Shown: positions 8,018 to 16,295 of the stretch, piece by piece
Layout of the letters: every line of letters begins with the position of its first letter
How positions within the stretch are numbered: the first letter of the stretch is position 1
Assembly: GCF_900207575.1 (NCBI RefSeq)
Contig: NZ_OAOQ01000004.1
Coordinates: forward strand, 1 to 64,000
Source of the DNA: Cereibacter ovatus
GTDB taxonomy: Bacteria > Pseudomonadota > Alphaproteobacteria > Rhodobacterales > Rhodobacteraceae
Length of the DNA: 64,000 nucleotides
Direction of reading: 5' to 3'
Position numbers and translations under genes: made by a program
The notes under the pieces: generated by a model
What the model was told of the DNA's origin: nothing
The model's database searches: none
What the model saw: only the letters and a program-made list of their open reading frames with translations

Positions 8018-9501
8018 GTCGCGCGCAACAGGGCCTTCTGCACCTTGCCCATGGTGTTGCGCGGAAGCTCGTCCAGCACCACGGCCCCTTTGGGCTGCTT
8101 GAAGCGCGCCAGCCGCGGCGCGATGGCAGCCAGCACCGCCTGCGGATCAAGGCTGACCCCCGGACGCGGAACCAGAACGGCAAAGACCGCCTCGCCGAAA
8201 TCAGGATGCGGCAGGCCGATCACCGCGCTTTCCAGCACGCCCGGCACCTCGTCCAGCACCATCTCGACCTCTTTCGGATAGACGTTGAAGCCGCCCGAAA
8301 TGATCAGATCCTTGGCCCGCCCGACGATGTGAACATAGCCCTCGGCATCGCGCATCCCCAGATCGCCGGTGATGAACCAGCCGTCGGGGCGCAGTTCCTC
8401 GGCAGTCTTTTCCGGCATCTGCCAGTAGCCCTGAAACACGTTCGGGCCGCGCACCTCGATCCCGCCGACCTCGCCGGGGCCGACCTCCTGTCCGTCGGAC
8501 AGGATCCGCAACTCGACCCCCGGCAGGGGAAAGCCCACGGTGCCGGCCCGACGCTCGCCATCATAAGGGTTCGAGGTGTTCATGTTGGTTTCGGTCATGC
8601 CGTAGCGTTCAAGGATACGGTGGCCGGTGCGGCGCTCCCATTCGATATGGGTTTCGGCCAGCAGGGGGGCCGAGCCCGAGATGAACACCCGCATCCCCGC
8701 CACCAGATCGCGCGTCAGCCGCGGATCGCCCAGAAGCCGGGTGTAGAACGTCGGCACCCCCATCATCGCGGTGGCCCGAGGCAGAACCCGCAGGATCGCA
8801 TCCTGATCGTAGCCGGGCAGGACAATCATCTGCGCCCCCGACAACAGCGCCACGTTCGAGGCGACAAACAGCCCATGCGAATGGAAGATAGGCAGGGCAT
8901 GGATCAGCACGTCGCGGTCGGTAAAGCGCCACAGATCGGCCAGAACCTGCGCATTCGACAGCAGGTTGCGGTGTGACAGCATCGCCCCCTTCGACCGCCC
9001 CGTGGTGCCCGAGGTGTAAAGCAGCGCCGCCAGATCTTCGGGGCCACGCGGAACCGGCGCGATGGTGTCGGGCTGGCCCGCGGCCAGATCGCGCAATTCG
9101 CCCGAGCCGTCCGCGTTCAAGGTCACAATCCGCGCGCCGTGGCGCAGGGCGGCAGGGCGCACCGCATCCACCTTGGCGCCGTCGCACAGAAAGATGCGCG
9201 GCGTGGCGTTGCCAAGGAAATAGTCAATCTCATCAGACGTGTAAGCGGTGTTCAGCGGCAGGAACACCGCCCCCAGCGCCAGCGCCGCGCCATAGGCGGC
9301 CAGCGCCTCGGGGCTTTTGCCGACCTGAACCGCAATCCGGTCGCCCGGCACCAGACCGGCCGCCCGCAACGCATGGGCCTGCCGCGCCACCATCCGCAGG
9401 AAGGCATCGCCGCCGATCCGGGTGCCGTCGGACAGGATCAGGCAGTCGCCCTCCTGCCCCGCCAACGGCGCGAAAAGTGCGTCGAACAGAACGTTGGCCA
9501 T
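7996..9501 (-). CDS. matB: Malonyl-CoA synthetase
   Basis: 501-residue AMP-forming acyl-CoA ligase (malonate + CoA + ATP to malonyl-CoA). ANL-family motifs are in order: P-loop LYTSGTTGRSKGA near 160, HALPIFHSHGLF near 205, the MatB-type MMGVPTFYTRLL near 245, ERYGMTETNMN near 295, GWFITGDLG near 380, and the catalytic Lys in PRNTMGKVQK near 488. Starts nine bases after the mipZ stop, so it can be read from mipZ. Without matA (decarboxylase) nearby it more likely supplies malonyl-CoA, or methylmalonyl-CoA, than runs a malonate catabolic operon. Confidence 0.88.
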   Translation of the reverse strand: MANVLFDALFAPLAGQEGDCLILSDGTRIGGDAFLRMVARQAHALRAAGLVPGDRIAVQVGKSPEALAAYGAALALGAVFLPLNTAYTSDEIDYFLGNATPRIFLCDGAKVDAVRPAALRHGARIVTLNADGSGELRDLAAGQPDTIAPVPRGPEDLAALLYTSGTTGRSKGAMLSHRNLLSNAQVLADLWRFTDRDVLIHALPIFHSHGLFVASNVALLSGAQMIVLPGYDQDAILRVLPRATAMMGVPTFYTRLLGDPRLTRDLVAGMRVFISGSAPLLAETHIEWERRTGHRILERYGMTETNMNTSNPYDGERRAGTVGFPLPGVELRILSDGQEVGPGEVGGIEVRGPNVFQGYWQMPEKTAEELRPDGWFITGDLGMRDAEGYVHIVGRAKDLIISGGFNVYPKEVEMVLDEVPGVLESAVIGLPHPDFGEAVFAVLVPRPGVSLDPQAVLAAIAPRLARFKQPKGAVVLDELPRNTMGKVQKALLRATYSGRFS

Positions 9502-9510
9502 GGCCCCCCC

Positions 9511-10320
9511 TTAAAAGTTCGGCTTCACCCCGGGCAGGTTCAACTCGATCAGAAGATCCCGAACTTCCTGTCGGGCCGCGACATTCGACAGGCTGAGCTG
9601 CTCCACCCCGGTATCGCGCAGATCCAGCAGCGTCAGCCCGCGCGGGAACAACTCGCGGAAGATCACCCGCTCGGAAAAGCCGGGCGCGACGCGGAAGCCG
9701 ATCCGACGAGACAGTTCCTCCAGCGCGGCGCCGACCTTCTTCTTGTTGTGCATCTGTTGCGTGCCAAGGCGGTTGCGCAGCACCAGCCAGTCGATCGGCT
9801 TCAGCCCGGCCTGCGCCCGGAACTGACGCGCGCTCCAGACCATTTCGGCATAGATCGAGGGGCCCTTGACCTTCCCCGTTTCGGGATCGATCCGCGCCAG
9901 CAGGTCGAAATCGACAAAACTGTCGTTCAGCGGCGTCACCAGCGTATCGGCCAGCGAATGCGCCACCTGACTGAGACGGGTGTGCGATCCGGGGCAGTCG
10001 ATCAGGATGAAATCCGACACCGGCCCAAGATCTGCCATCGCGGCGGCAAGGCGGGCATCCAGCGGATTTTCGCCCTCGGGCACGGTGGCGGGATCGATCT
10101 CGGGCAGCAGGCGATAGTCGGGCATCGGCAGATCGACGCCGGCGCTGGCGGCAAAGGCGGTGCGGTTCTCGATATACCGGCCAAAGCTGCGCTGTCGCAG
10201 ATCCAGATCCAGCGCGCCGACGCGGAAGCCCAGCCGCACCAGCGCGGTCGCGACATGCATGCAGGTGGTGGACTTGCCCGAGCCGCCCTTCTCGTTGCCG
10301 ACCACGATGATATGGGCCAT
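9511..10320 (-). CDS. mipZ: Division-plane positioning ATPase MipZ
   Basis: 269 residues from the ATG at 10320, which has GAGGAG eight bases upstream; a GTG three codons earlier overlaps that SD. ParA/MinD-type ATPase with the deviant Walker A GGSGKST near residue 12 and DLDLRQRSFGRYIENR near residue 40, a MipZ hallmark. In Caulobacter and relatives MipZ binds ParB at the origins and blocks FtsZ near the poles so that division occurs at midcell. The C-terminal region matches full-length MipZ. Not to be read as a ParA partner: no parB is present. Confidence 0.93.
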   Translation of the reverse strand: MAHIIVVGNEKGGSGKSTTCMHVATALVRLGFRVGALDLDLRQRSFGRYIENRTAFAASAGVDLPMPDYRLLPEIDPATVPEGENPLDARLAAAMADLGPVSDFILIDCPGSHTRLSQVAHSLADTLVTPLNDSFVDFDLLARIDPETGKVKGPSIYAEMVWSARQFRAQAGLKPIDWLVLRNRLGTQQMHNKKKVGAALEELSRRIGFRVAPGFSERVIFRELFPRGLTLLDLRDTGVEQLSLSNVAARQEVRDLLIELNLPGVKPNF

Positions 10321-10610
10321 CGCCGCCACTCCTCATGCTCCCGGACTCGCGGTTAGCGGTTGCAGGGGCGTGGCGCAAGGCTGTGTATGACATCGGGCAG
10401 GCCTCGTGATGCCGCAGGATATGACTCGGGAAATTCGACAGCCCTTGGAAGGGATCCGGTCCTTTCAGCACCTCCCTTGACGTATGCCATCCATGCGCTT
10501 CCGGATGCCCCGGTGACAGGGCACGATGAGCCATACGCCTCACCACGCACACGATGATTTTTGAAAATATGTGACGTCCAGTTGACTTGGCTGCACCTGA
10601 CGGAGGGAAG
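10321..10610. other. Intergenic region upstream of mipZ and of the orphan gene
   Basis: 290 bases with no credible gene. It must carry the minus-strand promoter of mipZ and the plus-strand promoter of the gene at 10611. The right end turns A/T-rich (10552-10570), where composition shifts toward that of the orphan gene. TTGACT at 10582-10587 lies too close to the ATG to serve as a normal -35. I see no convincing complete promoter or structured RNA. Confidence 0.5.
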
Positions 10611-11237
10611 ATGCCAATCCTGCCACCCGCAATACTGCTTGATGCCATGAAACGTGATGCTGTGGTGGACGCTTTGTCCACCATTGCCGACATAGGAATA
10701 GATGCTGCCGTTCAAGGCGGCGCATTCGACGGCTTACCAGTGGTGGGCACATTGATTGGGCTGCACCGAGCAAAGCAGTCTGTAGAAATTGATCTCTATA
10801 TCAGGAAAGTCGGCAGGTTTCTTCAGGGGCTCAAGACGCTTTCTCAACAGAAAAGGGAAGCCTTTACCGATCGCCTCTATGCGAAAGGTGAAGCAGAAAA
10901 ATTCGCCGAGGCGGTGCTGCTGTTGCTGGAACGTGCCGATGAAGTGGGCAAGCCGGCGCTTCTTGCAAGGATCGTGGCCGAACATGTGAGAGGGAATATG
11001 AGTCAGCGGGATTGTTTCAAACTATGTTCGTCCGTCAACAGGGTTTTCAGTGCAGACCTTGAACGACTGCGAGATTTCAAGGACGGCGTACAGGAAGATG
11101 TAGAAGCCTCTGAATCGCTGTTTTCAGCGGGGCTGCTTAGCAATCAAGGATTTGATGGTGGTGGCGCCGATCAGACAGTTCGGCCTGGCGGAACCGTTTA
11201 TGCTCTCAACCGATTTGGCGCGCTGCTTGCTCGTTGA
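10611..11237 (+). CDS. Protein of unknown function, A/T-richer orphan
   Basis: 208 residues from the ATG at 10611, supported by GGAGGGA just upstream; a TTG eight codons earlier is weaker. I cannot assign a function. A hydrophobic, glycine-rich stretch (about 25-55, ...GLPVVGTLIGLH) is followed by an amphipathic helical body rich in Lys/Glu/Leu (VGRFLQGLKTLSQQKREAF, EAVLLLLERADEVGKP) and a short C-terminus. The overall pattern recalls a patchily distributed family of small single-gene proteins I have seen in unrelated bacteria without a known role. Composition differs from the neighbours: 50% G+C in 10801-10860 against 68% in 10081-10140 of mipZ (hand counts). Closed by its own terminator. 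Likely a recent acquisition. Confidence 0.8.
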   Translation: MPILPPAILLDAMKRDAVVDALSTIADIGIDAAVQGGAFDGLPVVGTLIGLHRAKQSVEIDLYIRKVGRFLQGLKTLSQQKREAFTDRLYAKGEAEKFAEAVLLLLERADEVGKPALLARIVAEHVRGNMSQRDCFKLCSSVNRVFSADLERLRDFKDGVQEDVEASESLFSAGLLSNQGFDGGGADQTVRPGGTVYALNRFGALLAR

Positions 11238-11255
11238 TCTAGACAAGAGCAACGA

Positions 11256-11283
11256 AAAGGGCGCGCCCGATGGCGCGCCCTTT
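11256..11283. terminator. Bidirectional terminator between the orphan gene and rpmE
   Basis: Perfect 12-bp arms AAAGGGCGCGCC/GGCGCGCCCTTT with loop CGAT; works for the plus-strand orphan gene and for the minus-strand end of the ribosomal operon. Confidence 0.9.
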
Positions 11284-11302
11284 CTGTCCGAATGCCAAGC
11301 TA

Positions 11303-11524
11303 TCAGAAGCCGAGGCCGGCGTATTTGTTCTTGAACTTCGACACGCGGCCGCCGGTGTCCATCAGCTTGGCGGTGCCGCCAGTCCAGGCGGGATGGGCGA
11401 GCGGATCGATTTCCAGCGCCATCTGCTCGCCTTCCTTGCCCCAGGTGGAGCGGATCTGGAACACCGAGCCGTCGGTCATCTTGACGTCGATCATGTGGTA
11501 GTCGGGGTGAATGCCCTTTTTCAT
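11303..11524 (-). CDS. rpmE: 50S ribosomal protein L31
   Basis: 73 residues, [19 protein letters not shown]... ending [15 protein letters not shown]. It has no cysteine at all, so it is the zinc-free form of L31 and cannot act as a zinc reserve. Last gene of the minus-strand ribosome/SRP operon, 12 bases after rplS, before a bidirectional terminator. Confidence 0.96.
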   Translation of the reverse strand: MKKGIHPDYHMIDVKMTDGSVFQIRSTWGKEGEQMALEIDPLAHPAWTGGTAKLMDTGGRVSKFKNKYAGLGF

Positions 11525-11536
11525 CGGCGCCGTTCC

Positions 11537-11911
11537 TTACTCGGATTTCGCTTTGTAGGTCGTGTCTTCCGCGATCCGGGCCGATTTGCCGCGGCGCGCA
11601 CGGAGGTAGTAAAGCTTCGCGCGGCGGACGCGGCCACGGCGAACAACCTCGATCGAGTCGATGTTGGTCGAATACAGCGGGAACACGCGCTCGACGCCTT
11701 CGCCGAACGAGATCTTGCGCACGGTGAACGAGGCCGAGATCGTGGCGCCGCCCTTGCGGCCGATCACGACGCCTTCATAGTTCTGCACGCGCGAACGGGT
11801 GCCTTCGGTCACCTTGTAGCCGACGCGAACGGTGTCGCCGGCCTTGAAATCCGGGATGGTCTTGCCGAGGGCGGCAATCTGTTCCGCCTCGAGTTGCGCG
11901 ATCAGGTTCAT
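11537..11911 (-). CDS. rplS: 50S ribosomal protein L19
   Basis: 124 residues; L19 core with [28 protein letters not shown] and the basic [23 protein letters not shown], which contacts 23S rRNA at the subunit interface. A 13-residue C-terminal tail is Lys/Thr-rich. Follows trmD in the conserved rpsP-rimM-trmD-rplS order. Confidence 0.97.
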   Translation of the reverse strand: MNLIAQLEAEQIAALGKTIPDFKAGDTVRVGYKVTEGTRSRVQNYEGVVIGRKGGATISASFTVRKISFGEGVERVFPLYSTNIDSIEVVRRGRVRRAKLYYLRARRGKSARIAEDTTYKAKSE

Positions 11912-11959
11912 CGCAAGTCCTTTCCTTTGCTCGCGGTTTGCCCGCGAAGTGATGCCGCC

Positions 11960-12796
11960 CTAGAGCTCTTGGTCTTCTTCCGGGTCCAGACCGTGCGCCG
12001 CACGATATGCCCGCCAGAGATCAGGCCTGCGTTCCTTCGTCAGCCTTTCGGCCTCGGACTTCCGCCAGCGGGAAATGTTCGCGTGATGGCCCGACAGAAG
12101 AACATCGGGAATCGCGCGGCCCTGCCAGACGGTCGGCCGTGTATACTGCGGAAATTCAAGAAGCCCCTCCGAAAAGGATTCCTCTTCGGTGGACGCATGA
12201 TTCCCGAGCACGCGGGGTATAAGCCGCACCGTCGCATCGATCAAGGCCTGCGCCGCGATCTCTCCGCCGGTCAGAACGAAATCGCCCAAACTGACCTCAT
12301 CGACGGCATATTCGTCCAGCACCCGCTGGTCCACGCCCTCGAACCGGCCGCAAAGCAGGGTCAGCCCCTCGGCGCCAGCCCAGTCGCGCGCCATGGCCTG
12401 ACTGAAGGGCCTGCCCCGTGGCGACAGGTAAACCACCGGCCAGCGCGCCCGTTCGATCGGAGTATCGACCGCCGCCGCATCCAGCGCCTTGGCCACAATG
12501 TCGGCACGCAGCACCATGCCCGCACCGCCGCCCGCCGGATTGTCGTCCACGTTGCGGTGTTTGCCCTCACCGAAGGGGCGCAGATCGATCGTCTCAAGCG
12601 CCCAAAGCCCCATGTCCAGCGCACGGCCGGTCAGCGACAGGCCCAGCGTGCCGGGGAATGCCTCGGGGAACAGAGTGATGACCTTGGCACGCCACGCGCC
12701 ACGCAGCACGGGCGGGCCCATCAACTCTCGTGGCTGAAGAGAGGGCCGGATCGAAAGCCGACCGTGGGATTTGGGGGCGTCGGAACTGTCGCTCAT
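11960..12796 (-). CDS. trmD: tRNA (guanine-N1)-methyltransferase
   Basis: 278 residues from the ATG at 12796; the only start further out is a TTG. TrmD puts a methyl on G37 of tRNAs with a purine at position 36 and so prevents +1 frameshifts. SPOUT trefoil-knot motifs are visible: LRPFGEGKHRNVDDNPAGGG near residue 70, LLCGRFEGVDQRVLDEY near 145 and SLGDFVLTGGEIAA near 165. An N-terminal extension of about 35 residues (MSDSSDAPKSHGRLSIRPSL) precedes the usual start, as I recall for other Rhodobacteraceae. No clear SD; coupling to the gene upstream is possible only if that gene is intact. Confidence 0.94.
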   Translation of the reverse strand: MSDSSDAPKSHGRLSIRPSLQPRELMGPPVLRGAWRAKVITLFPEAFPGTLGLSLTGRALDMGLWALETIDLRPFGEGKHRNVDDNPAGGGAGMVLRADIVAKALDAAAVDTPIERARWPVVYLSPRGRPFSQAMARDWAGAEGLTLLCGRFEGVDQRVLDEYAVDEVSLGDFVLTGGEIAAQALIDATVRLIPRVLGNHASTEEESFSEGLLEFPQYTRPTVWQGRAIPDVLLSGHHANISRWRKSEAERLTKERRPDLWRAYRAAHGLDPEEDQEL

Positions 12797-12915
12797 GCGC
12801 CGGGGTATGGGCGAAACCCGCCCCGGCGGCAAGGGCCGCAGCGCATCAGGCGGCGCGCGTCATCATTCCCACGTTGCCAGCGTTGCCGATGCATCCCGCA
12901 TGTGGCCGCAGCATG

Positions 12916-13765
12916 TCAGGCCGCCCGCCGCATCATCTGCGGAATGGCCCGGCCGGGAAAGGCGGCGCGCAGATCGTCGACGCTGGGGCAGTCGGTGCGC
13001 AGCAGCGGCCGCTCGGTCTGCAAGCGGCCCAGGCGCAGAGCCAGAAGGCGCAGCAGCGCCCGGTCCTGCCCCGCGATTCGCAGCGCGCGGACAGGTTCGC
13101 GCCGGCCGATGCAGGTGTCGGCCGTCGCGGGCGCGGTGGCCTGAAGGATCAGCGCCCGGCGCGCGGCATGGCAGGGACGAACCTCGGCCTCGATCCGGCG
13201 GGCCAGCGCGTCCAGAAGCGCGGCGCAGGTCAGGTGCGGGGCAAGATCGGTCAGCCGCTCCAGCAGCGCCAGATCGCAGGTGGAGTCCGGCAGATCGAAG
13301 AACGGCGCCACCAGCCGGTCGGCGCGACGATGATCGAAGGTGCCCGCAGCCTGCGTGGGTGACGCGGGGCGGTGATCGACGATCATGGCCAGCCCGTGCG
13401 GGTCCACCGCCAGCCGCGCCAGCACCAGCGCAGCCAGCGACAGCACCAGCGGCCCTGTCACCGGCAGATCGGGCGTCGCCGGCAGGAAGGCACCGATTCC
13501 ACACCCGACAGCAAAGCAGCCCACGACCAGAAACGCCTGCGCGAACACCGTTCCAGCCAGACCACCCAGCCGATCGGCATGAAGCCAGCCCGCCCGCCCC
13601 CGGGGCCAGGGTGCCGGCTGCATCGCCACGGCCCACAGGATGAAGATCGCGGCGAACAGCGGCACCACGGCCGCAGGATGACCAAGCCCCCCCGGACAGG
13701 AGCGGACCGAGATAAAGCAGTGCCGTCAAGGCCGTCGACAGTCGGGATCTGGATGCGTGTGTCAT
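12916..13765 (-). CDS. Membrane protein of unknown function, frameshifted in a G7 run
   Basis: The reading frame starts at the ATG at 13765 (AAGG-type SD upstream) as MTHASRSRLSTALTALLYLGPLLSGG and then breaks. A run of seven G on the minus strand (plus-strand C 13687-13693) shifts it; with six G the frame continues as LGHPAAVVPLFAAIFILWAVAM to a stop at 12916, giving a 282-residue protein. Only the part from the GTG at 13668 is open otherwise. With the frame restored I see about four hydrophobic segments in the first 115 residues, then a soluble helical domain rich in Arg, Ala and Leu. I do not recognise the family. It sits in the ribosomal operon between rimM and trmD. The shift may be real, phase-variable or a sequencing error. 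Confidence 0.65.
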
Positions 13766-13858
13766 GTGTCACCTTCTGCGAACCTGGCTACAGGCTATTC
13801 GTGCAAAAATGGTGAAGACGTGGCAGGTCCGCGGCGCAACCGGCACCTTTCGTGGACG

Positions 13859-14368
13859 TCAGTCGAGCTCTTGCGGAAGATCGGCCACAATACGGCCCGC
13901 GGACAGATCGACCGTCGGCACGATGGCGCGGGTGAAGGGCAGCAAAAGCGCCTCGCGCAGCGCGGGGCCGGTGATTTCCAGAATGTCGCCCGCGCCGTGG
14001 TTGTGCACGGCATGAACCCGCCCCAGCAAGGCGCCGCCGGTATCGCGCACCTCAAGCCCGATCAGGTCGGCATGATAATATTCGTCATCGCCCAAAGAGG
14101 GCAGACGTGCGCGGTCGGCATAAAGCCCCACGCCGCGCAGGGCATCGGCCTCTTCCTTGGTGGCAACGCCGGACAGGCGCGCCCCAAGGCCACCCGCGAC
14201 CGGACGGGTCAGGGTGACGCGAAAGCTGCGGCTGCCGTCTTCCGAGACCAGCGTGCCATAAGACGCGATGTCGGAGGGTTCGGCACAGAAGGATTTCAGG
14301 CGCACCTCGCCCTTGACGCCGAACGACCCGGCGATGGCGCCTACGCAGATTCTGTCGGACGTGGGCAT
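13859..14368 (-). CDS. rimM: 16S rRNA processing protein RimM
   Basis: 169 residues. N-terminal beta-barrel with [21 protein letters not shown] and C-terminal PRC-barrel with [32 protein letters not shown] and [14 protein letters not shown]. RimM binds S19 and helps 30S head maturation. Conserved place after rpsP. The intrinsic-type hairpin between rpsP and this gene should reduce its expression below that of the ribosomal protein. Confidence 0.95.
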   Translation of the reverse strand: MPTSDRICVGAIAGSFGVKGEVRLKSFCAEPSDIASYGTLVSEDGSRSFRVTLTRPVAGGLGARLSGVATKEEADALRGVGLYADRARLPSLGDDEYYHADLIGLEVRDTGGALLGRVHAVHNHGAGDILEITGPALREALLLPFTRAIVPTVDLSAGRIVADLPQELD

Positions 14369-14384
14369 GATCGCCGCCTTTGGG

Positions 14385-14413
14385 AAAAAGGGCGGCCCGC
14401 AAGGGGGCCGCCC
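14385..14413 (-). terminator. Attenuator-like terminator between rpsP and rimM
   Basis: On the minus strand a 9-bp stem (GGGCGGCCC/GGGCCGCCC) is followed directly by TTTTT (14385-14389). It lies just after the rpsP stop and before rimM inside the operon, so partial read-through would set the ratio of ribosomal protein to processing factors. Confidence 0.7.
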
Positions 14414-14420
14414 AAAGGGA

Positions 14421-14768
14421 TCATTCGGCAGCGGCGGCGCGCTCGGCCTTTTTCTTGGCCAGTTCGGCCATGCGCTTGCCCGGCACGGCGGCCTTGGGGT
14501 TATTGCGCACGGTCTTTTCCTTCAGCCCGGCGGCTTCCAGGAACCGCGCCACGCGGTCGGTCGGCTGGGCGCCCTGAGCAAGCCAGTATTGCACGCGCTC
14601 GACGTTCATCTTGATGCGGTCTTCGCTGTCCTTGGCCAGCAGCGGGTTGTAGGTGCCCAGCTTTTCAAGGAAGCGGCCGTCGCGCGGCATCCGGCTGTCG
14701 GAGGCGACGATCGAGTAGTGCGGGCGCTTTTTCGAGCCGCCACGGGCGAGACGGATTTTCATAGCCAT
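14421..14768 (-). CDS. rpsP: 30S ribosomal protein S16
   Basis: 115 residues; [38 protein letters not shown] and [16 protein letters not shown] are standard S16. The C-terminal tail after residue 80 is Lys/Ala-rich, as in other alphaproteobacteria. Start chosen at 14768 because AGGAGA lies about seven bases upstream; two codons later is a second ATG that would give MKIRLAR. Confidence 0.97.
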   Translation of the reverse strand: MAMKIRLARGGSKKRPHYSIVASDSRMPRDGRFLEKLGTYNPLLAKDSEDRIKMNVERVQYWLAQGAQPTDRVARFLEAAGLKEKTVRNNPKAAVPGKRMAELAKKKAERAAAAE

Positions 14769-14823
14769 GGGTGTTCTCCTGTTATGGCGTGGGCCGGGCA
14801 GCGCCCGGTGATTTCCAAAGCTG

Positions 14824-15147
14824 TCATTTCTGAAGCTTTTCGTGGTGCCTGATGACTTCCGAGATGATGAAGGTCAGGAATTTCTTGGCAAATTCGGGGT
14901 CAAGGTCGGCCTCTTTCGACAGCCATTCCAGCCGTTCGATCTGGCGGGCCTCGCGCACCGGATCGGATGCCGGAAGATCGTGTTCGGCCTTCAGCCGACC
15001 CACCGCCTGGGTCTGCTTGAACCGCTCGGCCAGCGTGTAGACCAGAATGGCATCCAGCCGGTCGATGCTGTCACGATGTTCGCGCAGAACGGCCTGCGCG
15101 CGGGCGGTGGCGTCGCCCGGCTGCTCGGGGGACGGACGGGAACTCAT
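14824..15147 (-). CDS. Chorismate mutase, AroQ class
   Basis: 107 residues, all-helical AroQ fold: [35 protein letters not shown] with the active-site Arg and Lys in order, then [19 protein letters not shown]. Converts chorismate to prephenate for Phe and Tyr. The ATG overlaps the stop of the upstream acetyltransferase by four bases. The protein is a free-standing mutase, not fused to prephenate dehydratase. Confidence 0.9.
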   Translation of the reverse strand: MSSRPSPEQPGDATARAQAVLREHRDSIDRLDAILVYTLAERFKQTQAVGRLKAEHDLPASDPVREARQIERLEWLSKEADLDPEFAKKFLTFIISEVIRHHEKLQK

Positions 15148-15692
15148 ACGGATACCTCCGGCACGGGGTGGCGGTAGACAAGCACGCCGCCCGGCGTGCC
15201 GGTTTCGGGCCGCGCGCCAAGCCGTTCAGCCAGCCGGCGGGCGCGGAAATCGTCGGGCGCGATGCAGGACACAAGGCACGGCAGGCCCAGCACGGCAAAG
15301 GCATGGGCGCGGGCGGCCTCGGCGGCCTCTTGTGCGAAGCCCTGCCCTTCGGCCTCGGCGGTGAAGATGCAGCCAAGGTCGGGGCCGGGGACGCCCGGCG
15401 CCATCCCGATCTGCACAAAGCCAAGCACCTCGGCCTGACGCTCGACCGACCAGAGGCCGTGGCCGCGCAGCATCCAGATCGCGGTCATGCGGCAAAAGTC
15501 GTCCCACGCCGCGTCGCGATCCACAGGCCCGCCAAAACACGCCCCCGCGATTTCGGCATAAGCGTCGAAATCGTCCAGCCGCGGCGCCCGCAACCGCAGC
15601 CGCACGGTCGTGATCTCGGGCACGGCGCCCGCCACGCCCGAAGCCTGCATCGCGCAGCCCCGTGTCATCGGATGGGACCACGGCCGGGTCAT
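15144..15692 (-). CDS. GNAT acetyltransferase, RimJ/RimL type
   Basis: 182 residues. GNAT fold of the RimJ/RimL subgroup: TTVRLRLRAPRLDDFDAYAEI at the N-terminus, LGCIFTAEAEGQGFAQEAAEAARAHAF as the acetyl-CoA pyrophosphate loop region, and NDF-like APDDFRARRLAERLGARPE near the end. Acts on N-terminal or side-chain amines in the family; the substrate is unknown. Start and stop overlap both neighbours by four bases, so it is translationally coupled in the ffh operon. It is a diverged tandem paralogue of the next gene upstream. Confidence 0.85.
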   Translation of the reverse strand: MTRPWSHPMTRGCAMQASGVAGAVPEITTVRLRLRAPRLDDFDAYAEIAGACFGGPVDRDAAWDDFCRMTAIWMLRGHGLWSVERQAEVLGFVQIGMAPGVPGPDLGCIFTAEAEGQGFAQEAAEAARAHAFAVLGLPCLVSCIAPDDFRARRLAERLGARPETGTPGGVLVYRHPVPEVSV

Positions 15693-16225
15693 GCGTAGGC
15701 CTCGATCCCGCCGTCATCCTCGGACGGGTGGCGATAGATGTGGATCAGGCGACCGCCCTCTTGCAGCACCCGTTCCAGCGTGGCGCCCAGCCGCCTGGCC
15801 AGAGACAGGCTGCGCTGGTTGTCGGCGTCGATCATGGTGATCAGCGGCCCCATGCCCAGCACCGTCTGCGCATGATCGCGCGCGGCAAGCGCGGCCTCAT
15901 AGGCGTAGCCCTTGCCCTCGAAGCCGGCATAGAGATGCCAGCCCAGTTCCGGTTCCGGCCAGCCGATGTGGTTGATGACGCCAACGCGGCCAACCAGCGC
16001 GCCCTCGCGGGTTTCAACCGACCACATGCCATAGCCGCGCAGCGCCCAGTGGCCGATGCCGGCCAGAAAGATCCGCCATGTCCCGACCCGGTCCTGCCGA
16101 CCACCGATAAAGCGGGTGCGGTCGCTGTCACCAAAGGCGATCATCGCCGGCAGGTCGCTTTCGCGCGGCTCTCGCAGCACAAGGCGTTCCGTCGTCAGCA
16201 CCGGGACAGCAAAGGGCAGCGCCAT
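15689..16225 (-). CDS. GNAT acetyltransferase, RimJ/RimL type
   Basis: 178 residues from the ATG at 16225 with a GGGGGA site; longer frames add a Cys/Arg-rich stretch unlike protein. TERLVLREPRESDLPAMIAF, then GMWSVETREGALVGRVGVIN, GWHLYAGFEGKGYAYEAALAARDHA and DADNQRSLSLARRLGA are the four GNAT regions. Paralogue of the following gene, with matching motif order, so probably a local duplication. Lies between ffh and aroQ. Confidence 0.86.
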   Translation of the reverse strand: MALPFAVPVLTTERLVLREPRESDLPAMIAFGDSDRTRFIGGRQDRVGTWRIFLAGIGHWALRGYGMWSVETREGALVGRVGVINHIGWPEPELGWHLYAGFEGKGYAYEAALAARDHAQTVLGMGPLITMIDADNQRSLSLARRLGATLERVLQEGGRLIHIYRHPSEDDGGIEAYA

Positions 16226-16295
16226 CACATCCCCCGCGCAGCCGCAACCGCCCGCGAAATCGCAGGAGGCGCGAACCGATAAGGGGCGCAAGCGG

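Noticed and set aside
10582-10594. TTGACTTGGCTGC shared with the rpmH promoter (22732-22744)
   Set aside because: Here it starts only 29 bases before the ATG with no -10 behind it, so a promoter role is doubtful; the match may be chance.
12863-13765. 300-residue frame on the minus strand as an independent gene
   Set aside because: Only its first 26 residues look like protein; the rest is the out-of-frame shadow of the membrane protein beyond the G7 run.
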